From contig OY970245.1 of the NCBI GenBank assembly GCA_963715455.1, positions 868,001 to 932,000 of the forward strand: a DNA stretch of 64,000 nucleotides, in the 5' to 3' direction. This stretch comes from VRUE01 sp963715455. GTDB lineage: Bacteria > Actinomycetota > Thermoleophilia > Solirubrobacterales > 70-9. The notes under the pieces were generated by a model that did no database searches, was not told the DNA's origin, and saw only the letters and a list, made by a program, of their open reading frames with translations. Numbering within the stretch: the stretch's first letter is position 1; each line of letters opens with the position of its first letter. Of this stretch, positions 52,110 through 59,674 are shown one piece after another. The position numbers were made by a program, and so were the translations under genes.

Positions 52110-52154
52110 GGTGTAACGCTTTGTTCCTCTAGCGGACGAACAAAGCGTTACACC
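52110..52154. terminator. Perfect 17-bp hairpin between convergent genes
   Basis: GGTGTAACGCTTTGTTC, an 11-base loop, then the exact complement. It lies between stops at 52100 and 52158 and could terminate both genes. The arms carry TTTGTT, giving a weak T-rich side. Confidence 0.7.
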
Positions 52155-52157
52155 GCG

Positions 52158-53360
52158 TTAGAGGAAGGTCTTGCCTTCGCCCCGGTAAGTCGGCACGACG
52201 TCGACGATCCGCTCGCCTTCGACCAGGTGCAAGGCGTCGAAGTGCTCGCAGAGCTCGCCGGCCTTGGCGTGGCGCATGTAGACCCGGTCACCGATCTGCA
52301 GCCCGGCGGCCGGTCCTCCGCTGAGCGGGGTCTGCACCTCGCCGGCGCCCTCCTCGGCATCAAGCGAGAGGCCGGCGGGCAGCCAGGGCGAGGGAAGGCG
52401 CGAGGGGTCGCCGCCGCCCGAGGCGAGGTAGCCGCCGCCTAGCGCGGTGGCCATTCCCGGGCTCGGCTTGCGCACGATCGGTAGGGCAAAGCCGGCCGCG
52501 GGCGTGAGGCTGAAGCGGCTGTAGTAATCGAAGAGGGTGGGGGCGTAGAAGCCCGAGCCCGCCGTCACCTCCGTGACTGCCTGCTCGGCGGCGGTCAGCT
52601 CGAGGCTGCCGGTACCGCCGCCGTTGACTATCTCCAGCTCGGTGAGCTCGCGGATCGCGGTGACGGCGGCTGCGCGCCGTTCGGCCAGCTCGGCGGCGGA
52701 GCGCCGCTGCATAGAGCGGATGCCGGCACCGCGCAGACGACGTCCCGGTGGCTGGTCGCCGACGCCGGCGATCTGGCCCTCATAGGCCATCAGCGCCACC
52801 AACGCGACCTGTGGGCGGCGCTCGACCTCTTGCGCAAGGGCGACTGCCTGCTCGACCGTATGGACGGGTGAGCGCTTCGGCCCGATCTTCACTCGTCCGC
52901 CCATGGCCCACCAGCTCGCGTCGAGGTCGATGCAGACGCGCACCGGGGCGGCGCCAGCGCCGAGCACCGACTCGATCGCCTCGAGATGTTCGACGCAGTC
53001 GACCATGATGATTGGCGCTCCCTCCGGGTTGGCCACCGAGCGCAGCGCCAGTTCGCCCAGCGCGCTCGTGTCGGCGGTCGGGTAGGCAAGCAGCAAGTTC
53101 TCGAAGCCCGCCTCGGCCAGCCAGAGCGTCTCCGGCAGGGTGAAGGTCATCAGCCCGGCGAAACGCTCGTCGCGACCGAGGATGCGCTCGATGATCGCCC
53201 GGCAGCGCAGTGACTTGCTCGCCACACGAATCGGCTTGTCTCCAGCCCGGCCAAGCATCTCGGCGGCGTTCGACCACATCGCATCAAGGTCGACGAAGGC
53301 AAAGGGCGCCTCTATCTCCTCGAAGATCGCTTCGTACCGTGCGTGCGTCTGCTCAATCAT
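52158..53360 (-). CDS. PLP-dependent D-threonine aldolase / amino-acid deaminase-like protein
   Basis: 400 residues from the ATG at 53360. The alanine-racemase-type barrel begins with FAFVDLDAMWSNAAEML, and IRVASKSLRC carries the PLP-binding Lys. LEIVNGGGTGSLELTA binds the cofactor phosphate. The C-terminal domain (RVYMRHAKAGELCEHFDALH) holds the metal-binding His and Cys of D-serine-dehydratase-like proteins. Substrate not determined; probably a D-3-hydroxy amino acid. Confidence 0.85.
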   Translation of the reverse strand: MIEQTHARYEAIFEEIEAPFAFVDLDAMWSNAAEMLGRAGDKPIRVASKSLRCRAIIERILGRDERFAGLMTFTLPETLWLAEAGFENLLLAYPTADTSALGELALRSVANPEGAPIIMVDCVEHLEAIESVLGAGAAPVRVCIDLDASWWAMGGRVKIGPKRSPVHTVEQAVALAQEVERRPQVALVALMAYEGQIAGVGDQPPGRRLRGAGIRSMQRRSAAELAERRAAAVTAIRELTELEIVNGGGTGSLELTAAEQAVTEVTAGSGFYAPTLFDYYSRFSLTPAAGFALPIVRKPSPGMATALGGGYLASGGGDPSRLPSPWLPAGLSLDAEEGAGEVQTPLSGGPAAGLQIGDRVYMRHAKAGELCEHFDALHLVEGERIVDVVPTYRGEGKTFL

Positions 53361-53367
53361 CGTGCCG

Positions 53368-53373
53368 AGCCTA
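53368..53373 (-). promoter_or_regulatory. -10 box (TAGGCT) of the aldolase-like gene
   Basis: On the minus strand the box ends 7 bases before the ATG at 53360. Confidence 0.55.
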
Positions 53374-53418
53374 ACCGTGCCGCCCCCGGTTAGCTCCTAC
53401 AATCGAGGCCGAACGCCC

Positions 53419-53507
53419 GGAGAGGTGGCCGAGTGGCTGAAGGCACTCGCCTGCTAAGCGAGTAGGGGGCGCAAGCTCTCTCGAGGGTTCGAATCCCTCC
53501 CTCTCCG
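53419..53507 (+). tRNA. tRNA-Ser (anticodon GCT)
   Basis: Acceptor arms GGAGAGG and CCTCTCC pair. The anticodon loop is CTGCTAA, there is a long variable arm, and the T-arm is GGGTTCGAATCCC. CCA is not encoded. Confidence 0.95.
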
Positions 53508-53529
53508 CTTTTCCGTGGGCGGCTCGCAG

Positions 53530-53535
53530 TAGGGT
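53530..53535 (+). promoter_or_regulatory. -10 box (TAGGGT) of the lipoprotein gene
   Basis: TAGGGT ends 7 bases before the GTG at 53543. The surrounding GCAGTAGGGTGCCGGC is identical to the sequence upstream of 57051. Confidence 0.55.
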
Positions 53536-53542
53536 GCCGGCC

Positions 53543-54046
53543 GTGCTCTCGATCCTCAGCGGCGCGCGGCGCTGGTCTTTCCTCGCTTTGCTGCTCGCCG
53601 CCTTTGCGTTGTCTGCCTGTGGAGGCAGTAGCTCCGACGACGAAGCACTCACGGCTGAGGAAGTTGTCGCCACCTTCGAAGAGGCGGCCGGCGAGCATAA
53701 GTTCGAGAAGGCGACCTCGCTGGTCGATGGGGCTGTGGCCTACGGGCCGCAGAGCAGTCCCGACCCGCAGGACGTCGAGCAGCTCAACGAGGCACTGGGC
53801 GAATCGTCGGTGCTCTGGCAGGTGTTGATCTTCGAGGGGGCAGACCCGCCGCTCGAAGAAGAGGCTGTGGAAGCGGCGGCGTTCGCTTCGGGCAAGCTGA
53901 AGGACGAAGGCGAAGGCGTCTATCTGGGAGACAACGACATCGTCTATGTCGCCCACGAGAACGTCGTCGTAACCGGTCCTGTGCTCGACGGGAATGTCGA
54001 CGACGTGACGCTCGAGGGCTGGCAAGCCGTCCTCGACGAACTCTGA
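53543..54046 (+). CDS. Small lipoprotein of unknown function
   Basis: 167 residues from the GTG at 53543 (53534 is an alternative that would fall inside the promoter box). The signal WSFLALLLAAFALSACGGSS has the lipobox LSAC. The mature part is acidic (TAEEVVATFEEAAGEHKFEK, DPPLEEEAVEAAAFASG) and probably alpha/beta; no family recognised. Likely lipid-anchored on the outer face of the membrane. Confidence 0.75.
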   Translation: MLSILSGARRWSFLALLLAAFALSACGGSSSDDEALTAEEVVATFEEAAGEHKFEKATSLVDGAVAYGPQSSPDPQDVEQLNEALGESSVLWQVLIFEGADPPLEEEAVEAAAFASGKLKDEGEGVYLGDNDIVYVAHENVVVTGPVLDGNVDDVTLEGWQAVLDEL

Positions 54047-54074
54047 GTAGTTCCGTCGGGGCCGGCCGGGCGCG

Positions 54075-55505
54075 TTAGGCGCGCCGCGCGCGCAGCACGA
54101 CGCGGCCGCCGCGGGCCGGGATCATCGTCACGTTGCGGTGTAGGGCGCGCTCGGGCTCGGGCTCAGCGGCCTCAAGGTCGAGACGGCGGGCCATCGCCTC
54201 CATGACGACGCGCATCTCCGCCATCGCCAGGGCGGCGCCGAGACAGCGGCGGATGCCGCCGCCAAAGGGGATCCACTCGTAGGTGCCGGGCTTGCGGTCG
54301 AGCCAGCGCTCGGGACGAAACTCGAAGGGCTCCGGGTAGAGGTCCTCGCGGTGGTGGACGAGCAGGATGCTCATGCCGACCGGCGTGTCGGCAGGAACCG
54401 AGTACGGGCCGAGTTGCCAGGGGACCATCACCCGGCGACCGATGAAGGGCACGACTGGCCGTGAGCGCATGCTCTCGATGATCGACGCCTCGATCTGCTC
54501 ATCGGCGTTCTCGCCGGTGCGTACGGCTTCGCGCAGTGCCTCGTAGGCGGCCGGGGTGCGGACCAGCCGCTCCCAGGCCCAGGCCAGCGAGTTGGCGGTC
54601 GTCTCGTGGCCGGCGAGGACCAGGGTGAGTAGCTCGTCGCGCACTTCTTTGTCGTTCAGCTGCTCACCCTCCTCGGTGCGTGCCTGTAGCAGCAAGGAGA
54701 GGATGTCGCGGCGCTCTTCGAGGTGCTCGTCCCGGCGGCGGGCCTCGATCACGGCGTAGGTCGGCCGGTCGAGTATGCCGATGGCGATCTTGGTGATGCC
54801 AACCGCCTCATCGCGACCGATGTTCATCAGCTCGCCGATCTGGGCTAGCGGAGAGGTCGATGCCGCGACCAGGTGCTTAACCGTAGAGCGCATGCGGTGC
54901 TCCGGGGTGCCACGCTCGGGCCGGCCCTCGATGCCGAAGATGCCGGCCATGATCACGTCGAGGGTGATCGCCTGGGTGCGCGGGGCGAGGGCGAAGGGAC
55001 GGTCGAGCGGCCAGCTGTCGATCTCGCGTTCGGCCGCGGCGGCGATCATCGCCGTGTAACGCTCGATCGCCTCTCCATGGAAGGACGGCAGCAGCAGCTT
55101 GCGCTGGCGCATGTGGCGCGACCCGACCGCGGTCAGGACCGAGTCGCTGCCGAGGATCGGTCGCAGCGGCGACTCTCCGGTCAGCGAGGGCGCCTGCTCG
55201 GGCTTGGCGGTGAACAGTGAGCGCACGTGGTCCGGGTGGCTGGTGATCACCAGGTTTTCGGGTAGCACGGTGCGCATCTGGAAGGTCTCGCCGAGGCGTC
55301 GGCGAGCGCCGAAGACGTACTGGATCTGGCGCTGGTTGAAGCGCAGCATCTGTGCCAGGCCCGGCAGCTGCACGACCGGCGGTTCAGGGAGCGCGGCGAG
55401 CTCGGCGGCGTCGATCGGGCCGGCGGGCGATGGCGGCGCCTCGCCGAGCAGGCCGGGTGCGAGGCGCTCCTCCGCTTCAGTACTGCGTTCGGCAACCGGG
55501 CTCAC
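54075..55505 (-). CDS. Cytochrome P450
   Basis: 476 residues from a GTG at 55505. The oxygen-binding I-helix LVLAGHETTANSLAWAWERL, the ExxR of IIESMRSRP, and the heme loop FGGGIRRCLGAALAMAEMR with its Cys ligand are all present. There is no N-terminal membrane anchor, so it is a soluble class needing separate redox partners; the ferredoxin at 38458 is one candidate by guess. The sequence around the heme loop resembles CYP102/CYP4-like bacterial types. Substrate unknown. Confidence 0.95.
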   Translation of the reverse strand: MSPVAERSTEAEERLAPGLLGEAPPSPAGPIDAAELAALPEPPVVQLPGLAQMLRFNQRQIQYVFGARRRLGETFQMRTVLPENLVITSHPDHVRSLFTAKPEQAPSLTGESPLRPILGSDSVLTAVGSRHMRQRKLLLPSFHGEAIERYTAMIAAAAEREIDSWPLDRPFALAPRTQAITLDVIMAGIFGIEGRPERGTPEHRMRSTVKHLVAASTSPLAQIGELMNIGRDEAVGITKIAIGILDRPTYAVIEARRRDEHLEERRDILSLLLQARTEEGEQLNDKEVRDELLTLVLAGHETTANSLAWAWERLVRTPAAYEALREAVRTGENADEQIEASIIESMRSRPVVPFIGRRVMVPWQLGPYSVPADTPVGMSILLVHHREDLYPEPFEFRPERWLDRKPGTYEWIPFGGGIRRCLGAALAMAEMRVVMEAMARRLDLEAAEPEPERALHRNVTMIPARGGRVVLRARRA

Positions 55506-55601
55506 ACCAAAAGTGTGACACAGATCGATGTCAACGTTCTGCGATTCCCGTCACGCTTCGTGCGGGGCGGGGAAGCGACAAAGGGTTACAGAGGGACTCT
55601 C

Positions 55602-55607
55602 TACAGT
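55602..55607 (+). promoter_or_regulatory. -10 box (TACAGT) of the pyruvate kinase gene
   Basis: TACAGT ends 7 bases before the ATG at 55615 and supports this start over upstream ones. Confidence 0.55.
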
Positions 55608-55614
55608 CATACGC

Positions 55615-57030
55615 ATGCAGCGCGGCAGGCGCACGAAGATCATCGCCACAGTCGGTCCCGCGAGTTGGGACCCCGAGGTGCTGGCCCGCTTGATCGAGGC
55701 CGGCGCCGATGTCCTGCGCCTCAACTTCTCCCATGCCGATCGCGAGCGCCATGCGCGCACGGTCGAGGCGATCCGCGTCGCCGCCGAGCAGGTGGGGCGC
55801 GAGGTGGCAGTGCTCGGCGACCTGCCGGGGCCGAAGCTGCGCATCGGCGAGCTGCGCGGCGATGTCGCCGAGTTGGAGACGGGCATGCACGTGAAGCTGA
55901 CCCCGCGCGAGGTGGAGGGCGACCGCGAGACGATCCCGGTCAGCTGGCCCGGCGTGAGCGCGCTGCACGAGGACGAGCTCGTCTACCTCGCCGACGGTGC
56001 GATCCGCCTGCGGGTCAACGAGCCTGAGGACGGCGGTGTGGACTGCGAGGTCGAGGTGGGCGGCACGCTCTCCTCACACAAGGGCATGAACGTGCCGGGG
56101 GCGAGCACGCCCGCGGCCGGCGACGACGATCTCGGCTGGGTCGAGTTCGCGGTCGAACAGGGGATCGACCTGTTGGCGGTCTCCTTCGTCTCCAGCGCTG
56201 CTGACCTCGAGCCGGTCGGCGAGCGGTTGCGGGCGTTGGGTGCCGACCTGCCGCTGATAGCCAAGATCGAGAAGCCGCAGGCGGCGGAGAACATCGAGGA
56301 GATCGTCGCCGCGGCGAGCGGCGGCATCATGGTCGCCCGCGGCGACCTCGGCATCGAGCTGCCGCTCGCCCAGGTGCCGGTAGTGCAGAAGCGCTTGATC
56401 CGCGCCGCCGGCAAGCGCTCCAAGCCGGCGATCACGGCGACCCAGATGCTGGCCTCGATGGTCACCGCTCGGCGACCGACGCGGGCCGAGGTGACCGACG
56501 TCGCCAACGCGATCTTTGATGGCAGCGACGCGGTGATGCTCTCCGAGGAGACGGCGGTGGGCAAGAACCCGATCGAGGCGGTGCGGGTGATGGATCAGAT
56601 CGCCCGCGCTACCGAGCCCGACCTGCCCTACGGCGAGTGGCTCTTCGGTCGCACCGACCAGGCGACGCAGGATGTCGCCGACTCCGTCGCCCAGGGCGCG
56701 GTCGGCGCTGTTTACCGGTTGGGCCTGGCGGCACTGGTGGTGCCCACGCACAGCGGCCGCACGGCGCGTCTCGTCTCTGCCCACCGTCCCAATGTGCCGG
56801 TGCTGGCGGTCTCGCCGCGGATCGAGACCGTGCGGCGGCTCGGCTTGCTCTTCGGCGTCACCGCGGTGCTCAACGACCACGACACCGACGTGCGCGGCCT
56901 GCTGCAGGACTGCGCCCGGCTCGCCGCCGAGCAACGCATCGCAGAGCCCGGCGAGCTGATCGCGATTACCGCAGGTCTGCCCGAGCAGGAGTTGGGCACC
57001 AACCTCTTCGAGGTCCACCGCGTGCCCTGA
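55615..57030 (+). CDS. pyk: Pyruvate kinase
   Basis: 471 residues from the ATG at 55615. TKIIATVGPASWDPEVLARL, VLRLNFSHADRERHARTVEA, LPLIAKIEKPQAAENIEEIV (catalytic Lys in IEK), MVARGDLGIELPLAQVPVVQ and AVMLSEETAVGKNPIEAVRV are the expected motifs in order. It converts phosphoenolpyruvate and ADP to pyruvate and ATP. The C-terminal regulatory domain is present and of normal length. Confidence 0.97.
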   Translation: MQRGRRTKIIATVGPASWDPEVLARLIEAGADVLRLNFSHADRERHARTVEAIRVAAEQVGREVAVLGDLPGPKLRIGELRGDVAELETGMHVKLTPREVEGDRETIPVSWPGVSALHEDELVYLADGAIRLRVNEPEDGGVDCEVEVGGTLSSHKGMNVPGASTPAAGDDDLGWVEFAVEQGIDLLAVSFVSSAADLEPVGERLRALGADLPLIAKIEKPQAAENIEEIVAAASGGIMVARGDLGIELPLAQVPVVQKRLIRAAGKRSKPAITATQMLASMVTARRPTRAEVTDVANAIFDGSDAVMLSEETAVGKNPIEAVRVMDQIARATEPDLPYGEWLFGRTDQATQDVADSVAQGAVGAVYRLGLAALVVPTHSGRTARLVSAHRPNVPVLAVSPRIETVRRLGLLFGVTAVLNDHDTDVRGLLQDCARLAAEQRIAEPGELIAITAGLPEQELGTNLFEVHRVP

Positions 57031-57037
57031 GTCGCAG

Positions 57038-57043
57038 TAGGGT
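57038..57043 (+). promoter_or_regulatory. -10 box (TAGGGT) of the enoyl-CoA hydratase gene
   Basis: TAGGGT ends 7 bases before the GTG at 57051. Confidence 0.55.
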
Positions 57044-57050
57044 GCCGGCG

Positions 57051-57833
57051 GTGTCCACGGCGATTCGACTCGAGCGGGAGGAGGGTGGCCTGGCGGTTGC
57101 CACGCTCGACAGCCCGCCGCTCAACCTCTTCGACCGGAGGATGTTCGAGTCGCTGCAGGAGACGATCGCCGCGGTCGAGGCAGACCTGCCGCGGGCGCTG
57201 CTCTTTCGTGCCGAGGGACGTGCCGTCTCCGGCGGCGTCAACGTCGCCGAGTTCGACGGGCTGGCGCCGGAGCAGGCGAACGGGCTCTGGGATGAGCTGA
57301 TCGGCGCGGTCGAGCGGGTCGAAAAGCTGCCCTTGCCAGTCGTCTTCGCCGCCCACGCGCTGACCCTGACCGCAGCCTTTGAGCTTGCCCTCGGCTGTGA
57401 CCTGATCCTCGCCGCCCGCTCGGCCAAGTTTGGCTTGGTCGAGAAGGTCGTCGGCCTGACGCCCTCGATGGGCGGCACGCAGCGCCTGGCAGAGCGCGCC
57501 GGCAGCGGCCGCGCCCGTGAGTTCGTGATGACCGGCGAGCTCTTCGGCGCCGAGCAGCTGGCCGGCTGGGGGGTCGTCAACCGCGTCTTCGACGACGAGG
57601 GCTTCGACGAGGCGGCACGCGCCTTCGCGGCTGAGCTGGCCAGCGGCCCGACCAAGGCGCATGCGATGACCAAGCTCGTCCTGCGCCGCTTTCGCGAGGG
57701 TGGCATCCCGGCGGCCGACGAGGCGATCCGCAGCGAGGCAGGCGAGCTGTTCGCCAGCGAGGATCTGCAGAATGCCGTCAAGACCTTCCTCGAGCACGGC
57801 GGTCCCGGTCACGCCAAGTTCGAGGGTCGCTAG
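57051..57833 (+). CDS. Enoyl-CoA hydratase/isomerase family protein
   Basis: 260 residues from the GTG at 57051. The crotonase fold is clear: TLDSPPLNLFDRRMFESLQE, LFRAEGRAVSGGVNVAEF (first oxyanion-hole segment), LPVVFAAHALTLTAAFELAL and VGLTPSMGGTQRLAERAG. Where classical hydratases carry Glu, the segment reads AFELALGCDLILAAR, so at least one acidic residue is kept. Likely acts on an acyl-CoA in fatty-acid metabolism. Confidence 0.9.
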   Translation: MSTAIRLEREEGGLAVATLDSPPLNLFDRRMFESLQETIAAVEADLPRALLFRAEGRAVSGGVNVAEFDGLAPEQANGLWDELIGAVERVEKLPLPVVFAAHALTLTAAFELALGCDLILAARSAKFGLVEKVVGLTPSMGGTQRLAERAGSGRAREFVMTGELFGAEQLAGWGVVNRVFDDEGFDEAARAFAAELASGPTKAHAMTKLVLRRFREGGIPAADEAIRSEAGELFASEDLQNAVKTFLEHGGPGHAKFEGR

Positions 57834-57842
57834 CGGGGCGAG

Positions 57843-57848
57843 TAGGGT
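57843..57848 (+). promoter_or_regulatory. -10 box (TAGGGT) of the thioesterase-like gene
   Basis: TAGGGT ends 7 bases before the GTG at 57856. Confidence 0.55.
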
Positions 57849-57855
57849 TGCGCCG

Positions 57856-58326
57856 GTGACCGATTTCGACCTGATCGCCCAGGGGATGACTCAGGCCGTG
57901 CCTTTCGCCGGCCACCTCGGCTTGGAGATCACCAACATTGCCCCTGGCGAGGCGACCGTGCGCTTGCCCGAGCGCACCGAGCTAACTAACCACGTCAGCT
58001 CCCAGCACGCCGGCGCCCTCTTCACGGTCGCCGAGACCGCGTCCGGGGCGGCCTTCGTCGGCGCCTTCGCCGAGCGCCTCGGCGAGGTGACGCCGCTCGC
58101 TCGCAGCGCCGAGATCTCCTACGAGAAGATCGCCAAGGGCCCGATCGAGGCCAAGGCCAAGCTCGGCGTGCCCGCTGCCGATGCGCTCGCCACCCTCGAC
58201 GCCGAGGGCAAGGTCGTCTTTCCCTGTGAGATCGAGCTGACCGACGCCGACGGCCAACGCGTCGCCACCGCCACAGTCCAGTGGCACGTGCGGCTCAACA
58301 AGCCCGCCGAGGCCGAAGCGGCCTAG
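57856..58326 (+). CDS. Hotdog-fold thioesterase-like protein (PaaI/DUF4442 type)
   Basis: 156 residues from the GTG at 57856. FAGHLGLEITNIAPGEATVR and NHVSSQHAGALFTVAETASG (with HAGALF, the PaaI-like helix) mark the hotdog fold, and ATVQWHVRLNK is the last strand. Family members hydrolyse acyl-CoA thioesters. It follows the enoyl-CoA hydratase-like gene by 22 bases but has its own promoter box. Confidence 0.85.
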   Translation: MTDFDLIAQGMTQAVPFAGHLGLEITNIAPGEATVRLPERTELTNHVSSQHAGALFTVAETASGAAFVGAFAERLGEVTPLARSAEISYEKIAKGPIEAKAKLGVPAADALATLDAEGKVVFPCEIELTDADGQRVATATVQWHVRLNKPAEAEAA

Positions 58327-58378
58327 TCGCGGCCCGGAATCCCTAGAATCGCCCTCCGGGCATCAGCTCACCCATCCC

Positions 58379-58452
58379 GCGCCTGTAGCTCAGTTGGATA
58401 GAGCGTCGGTCTACGAAACCGAAGGTCACAGGTTCGAATCCTGTCAGGCGCG
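58379..58452 (+). tRNA. tRNA-Arg (anticodon ACG), probable integration site
   Basis: Acceptor arms GCGCCTG and CAGGCGC pair. The anticodon loop is CTACGAA and the T-arm ends GGTTCGAATCC. CCA is not encoded. A tyrosine recombinase gene lies 1.2 kb downstream, so this tRNA is the likely attachment site. No second copy of its 3' end was seen by eye before base 64000. Confidence 0.93.
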
Positions 58453-58770
58453 TTCGCTGAATCCCGCTTGGGGAGCGGGTTTGCGGGGTTTTCGGCGTCG
58501 CTCGGGGCGGCCGAAAATCGCGCTGGGGCAACGCCTGGGGCAACATGAGACCTGAGTGAGCTTCTGCGGCAGACCTTGAGACGGGCATCCCGTCCACCTA
58601 CGTTCGCCGCCGACAAGACCGAATAGCGGCCCCGGCGGCGCGCGAACGCCCCGGGGCCCGCGGCACCGAAGTACGAGCCTTCGATGCGAGAGAGACGGTA
58701 CCCGCCACGGGCGGGAGCCGGACGGCATCCCTGGGCTTCCCTTCGGCGTCCTGACCGAAAGGGGACACCG
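58453..58770 (+). other. Gene-poor stretch after tRNA-Arg
   Basis: No convincing gene. It contains a short direct repeat (TGGGGCAAC twice, near 58524-58543) and GC-rich inverted segments. It is probably the attachment-site end of the integrative element. Confidence 0.5.
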
Positions 58771-59175
58771 TTGCCCGACAAAACCACCGCGACGATCGAC
58801 CGGGAGCGCCGAGACGCGCTCTACGAGCTCGTCCTCGACCACCTCAGCGGAATAGGCGACTTCTGGATCGCCGTCGAGGAGAAGGACTTCTCGAAGGCCG
58901 AGCGGCTCGGCATCGAGTTCAGCGAAGACTTCCGCCTGCTCGAAGACATCGGCTGGGAGCCAGAGCACGGTCCAGCGAACGTCGACCTGTCGATCCCGCC
59001 CCATGACCTGATCGAACTGCTGCGGCGTCTGCACGGCGAAGCCGAGAGCGTGCTGGAAGGCTCGGCCTGCGCGCGCCTGCTGGAGAAGGAAGAAGAGAGC
59101 GCCAAGCAGCGCTACCAGCGCGCCAAGGCAACCTGTGAGCAACTGATCGAGCAACTCGACCCACGCGGAAGCTGA
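58771..59175 (+). CDS. Small acidic helical protein of the integrative element
   Basis: 134 residues from the TTG at 58771 with GAAAGGGG upstream. The sequence is helical and charged (RRDALYELVLDHLSGIGDFW, HDLIELLRRLHGEAESVLEG, AKQRYQRAKATCEQLIEQLD). No family recognised. Its place between tRNA-Arg and the recombinase gene suggests an element-borne function. Confidence 0.7.
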   Translation: MPDKTTATIDRERRDALYELVLDHLSGIGDFWIAVEEKDFSKAERLGIEFSEDFRLLEDIGWEPEHGPANVDLSIPPHDLIELLRRLHGEAESVLEGSACARLLEKEEESAKQRYQRAKATCEQLIEQLDPRGS

Positions 59176-59674
59176 CGCGACGAAGCGCGACGAGCGGCTT
59201 CCCGAGGGTCGAGGCGCAGGCCACAGGGAGGACGGAGGTCAGAAGCTGGACCTTCGCCCTGCCTCGGCCCTCGGAAAGCCGCAGTCGGCGTCGTCTGGCG
59301 AATGTCCGGCCGTCCGATCAGGCGGCCGGGCGGTCCAACCAGAAGGCGAAGCTCAGCAGAGCCACGGCGAGGCTGACGCAGCGGTCGGATCGCGAGCCCC
59401 CGGCGATTGCCGTGGATTCGGGAGCGCTTGGCATCGACATATAGATGTCAGCGGGGCGCGGTGGCCGCAATGCCGCTTGGCAAGCCGTACTGCGGCACCG
59501 TCGGAGTGAGCGGGTGCGAGCCACAGAACAGTGCGAGCCACAGAACGAAGTGCAGTGCGAAGTGCTCAAAACGGCTCTGGAAAGCCGGGTTCCTCCTGTT
59601 AACGTTTTGTCCGATAACGCAAATGGGGCGGCGCCGCGCAAACGGCCCGCCCCCGGCTCACGAGGTGGAAGCTC
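59176..59674 (+). other. Non-coding stretch before the recombinase gene
   Basis: No convincing gene on either strand. It holds a tandem 17-base repeat at 59514-59547 (GTGCGAGCCACAGAAC twice) that could be a recombinase or excisionase binding site. A weak minus-strand 40-codon frame at 59318-59440 ends in a hydrophobic run but has no other support. Confidence 0.45.

Noticed and set aside
58343..58597. Minus-strand frame antisense to tRNA-Arg
   Set aside because: It overlaps the tRNA gene in full; the translation (RIxxTGFEPVTFGF) is a known kind of spurious tRNA-antisense frame.
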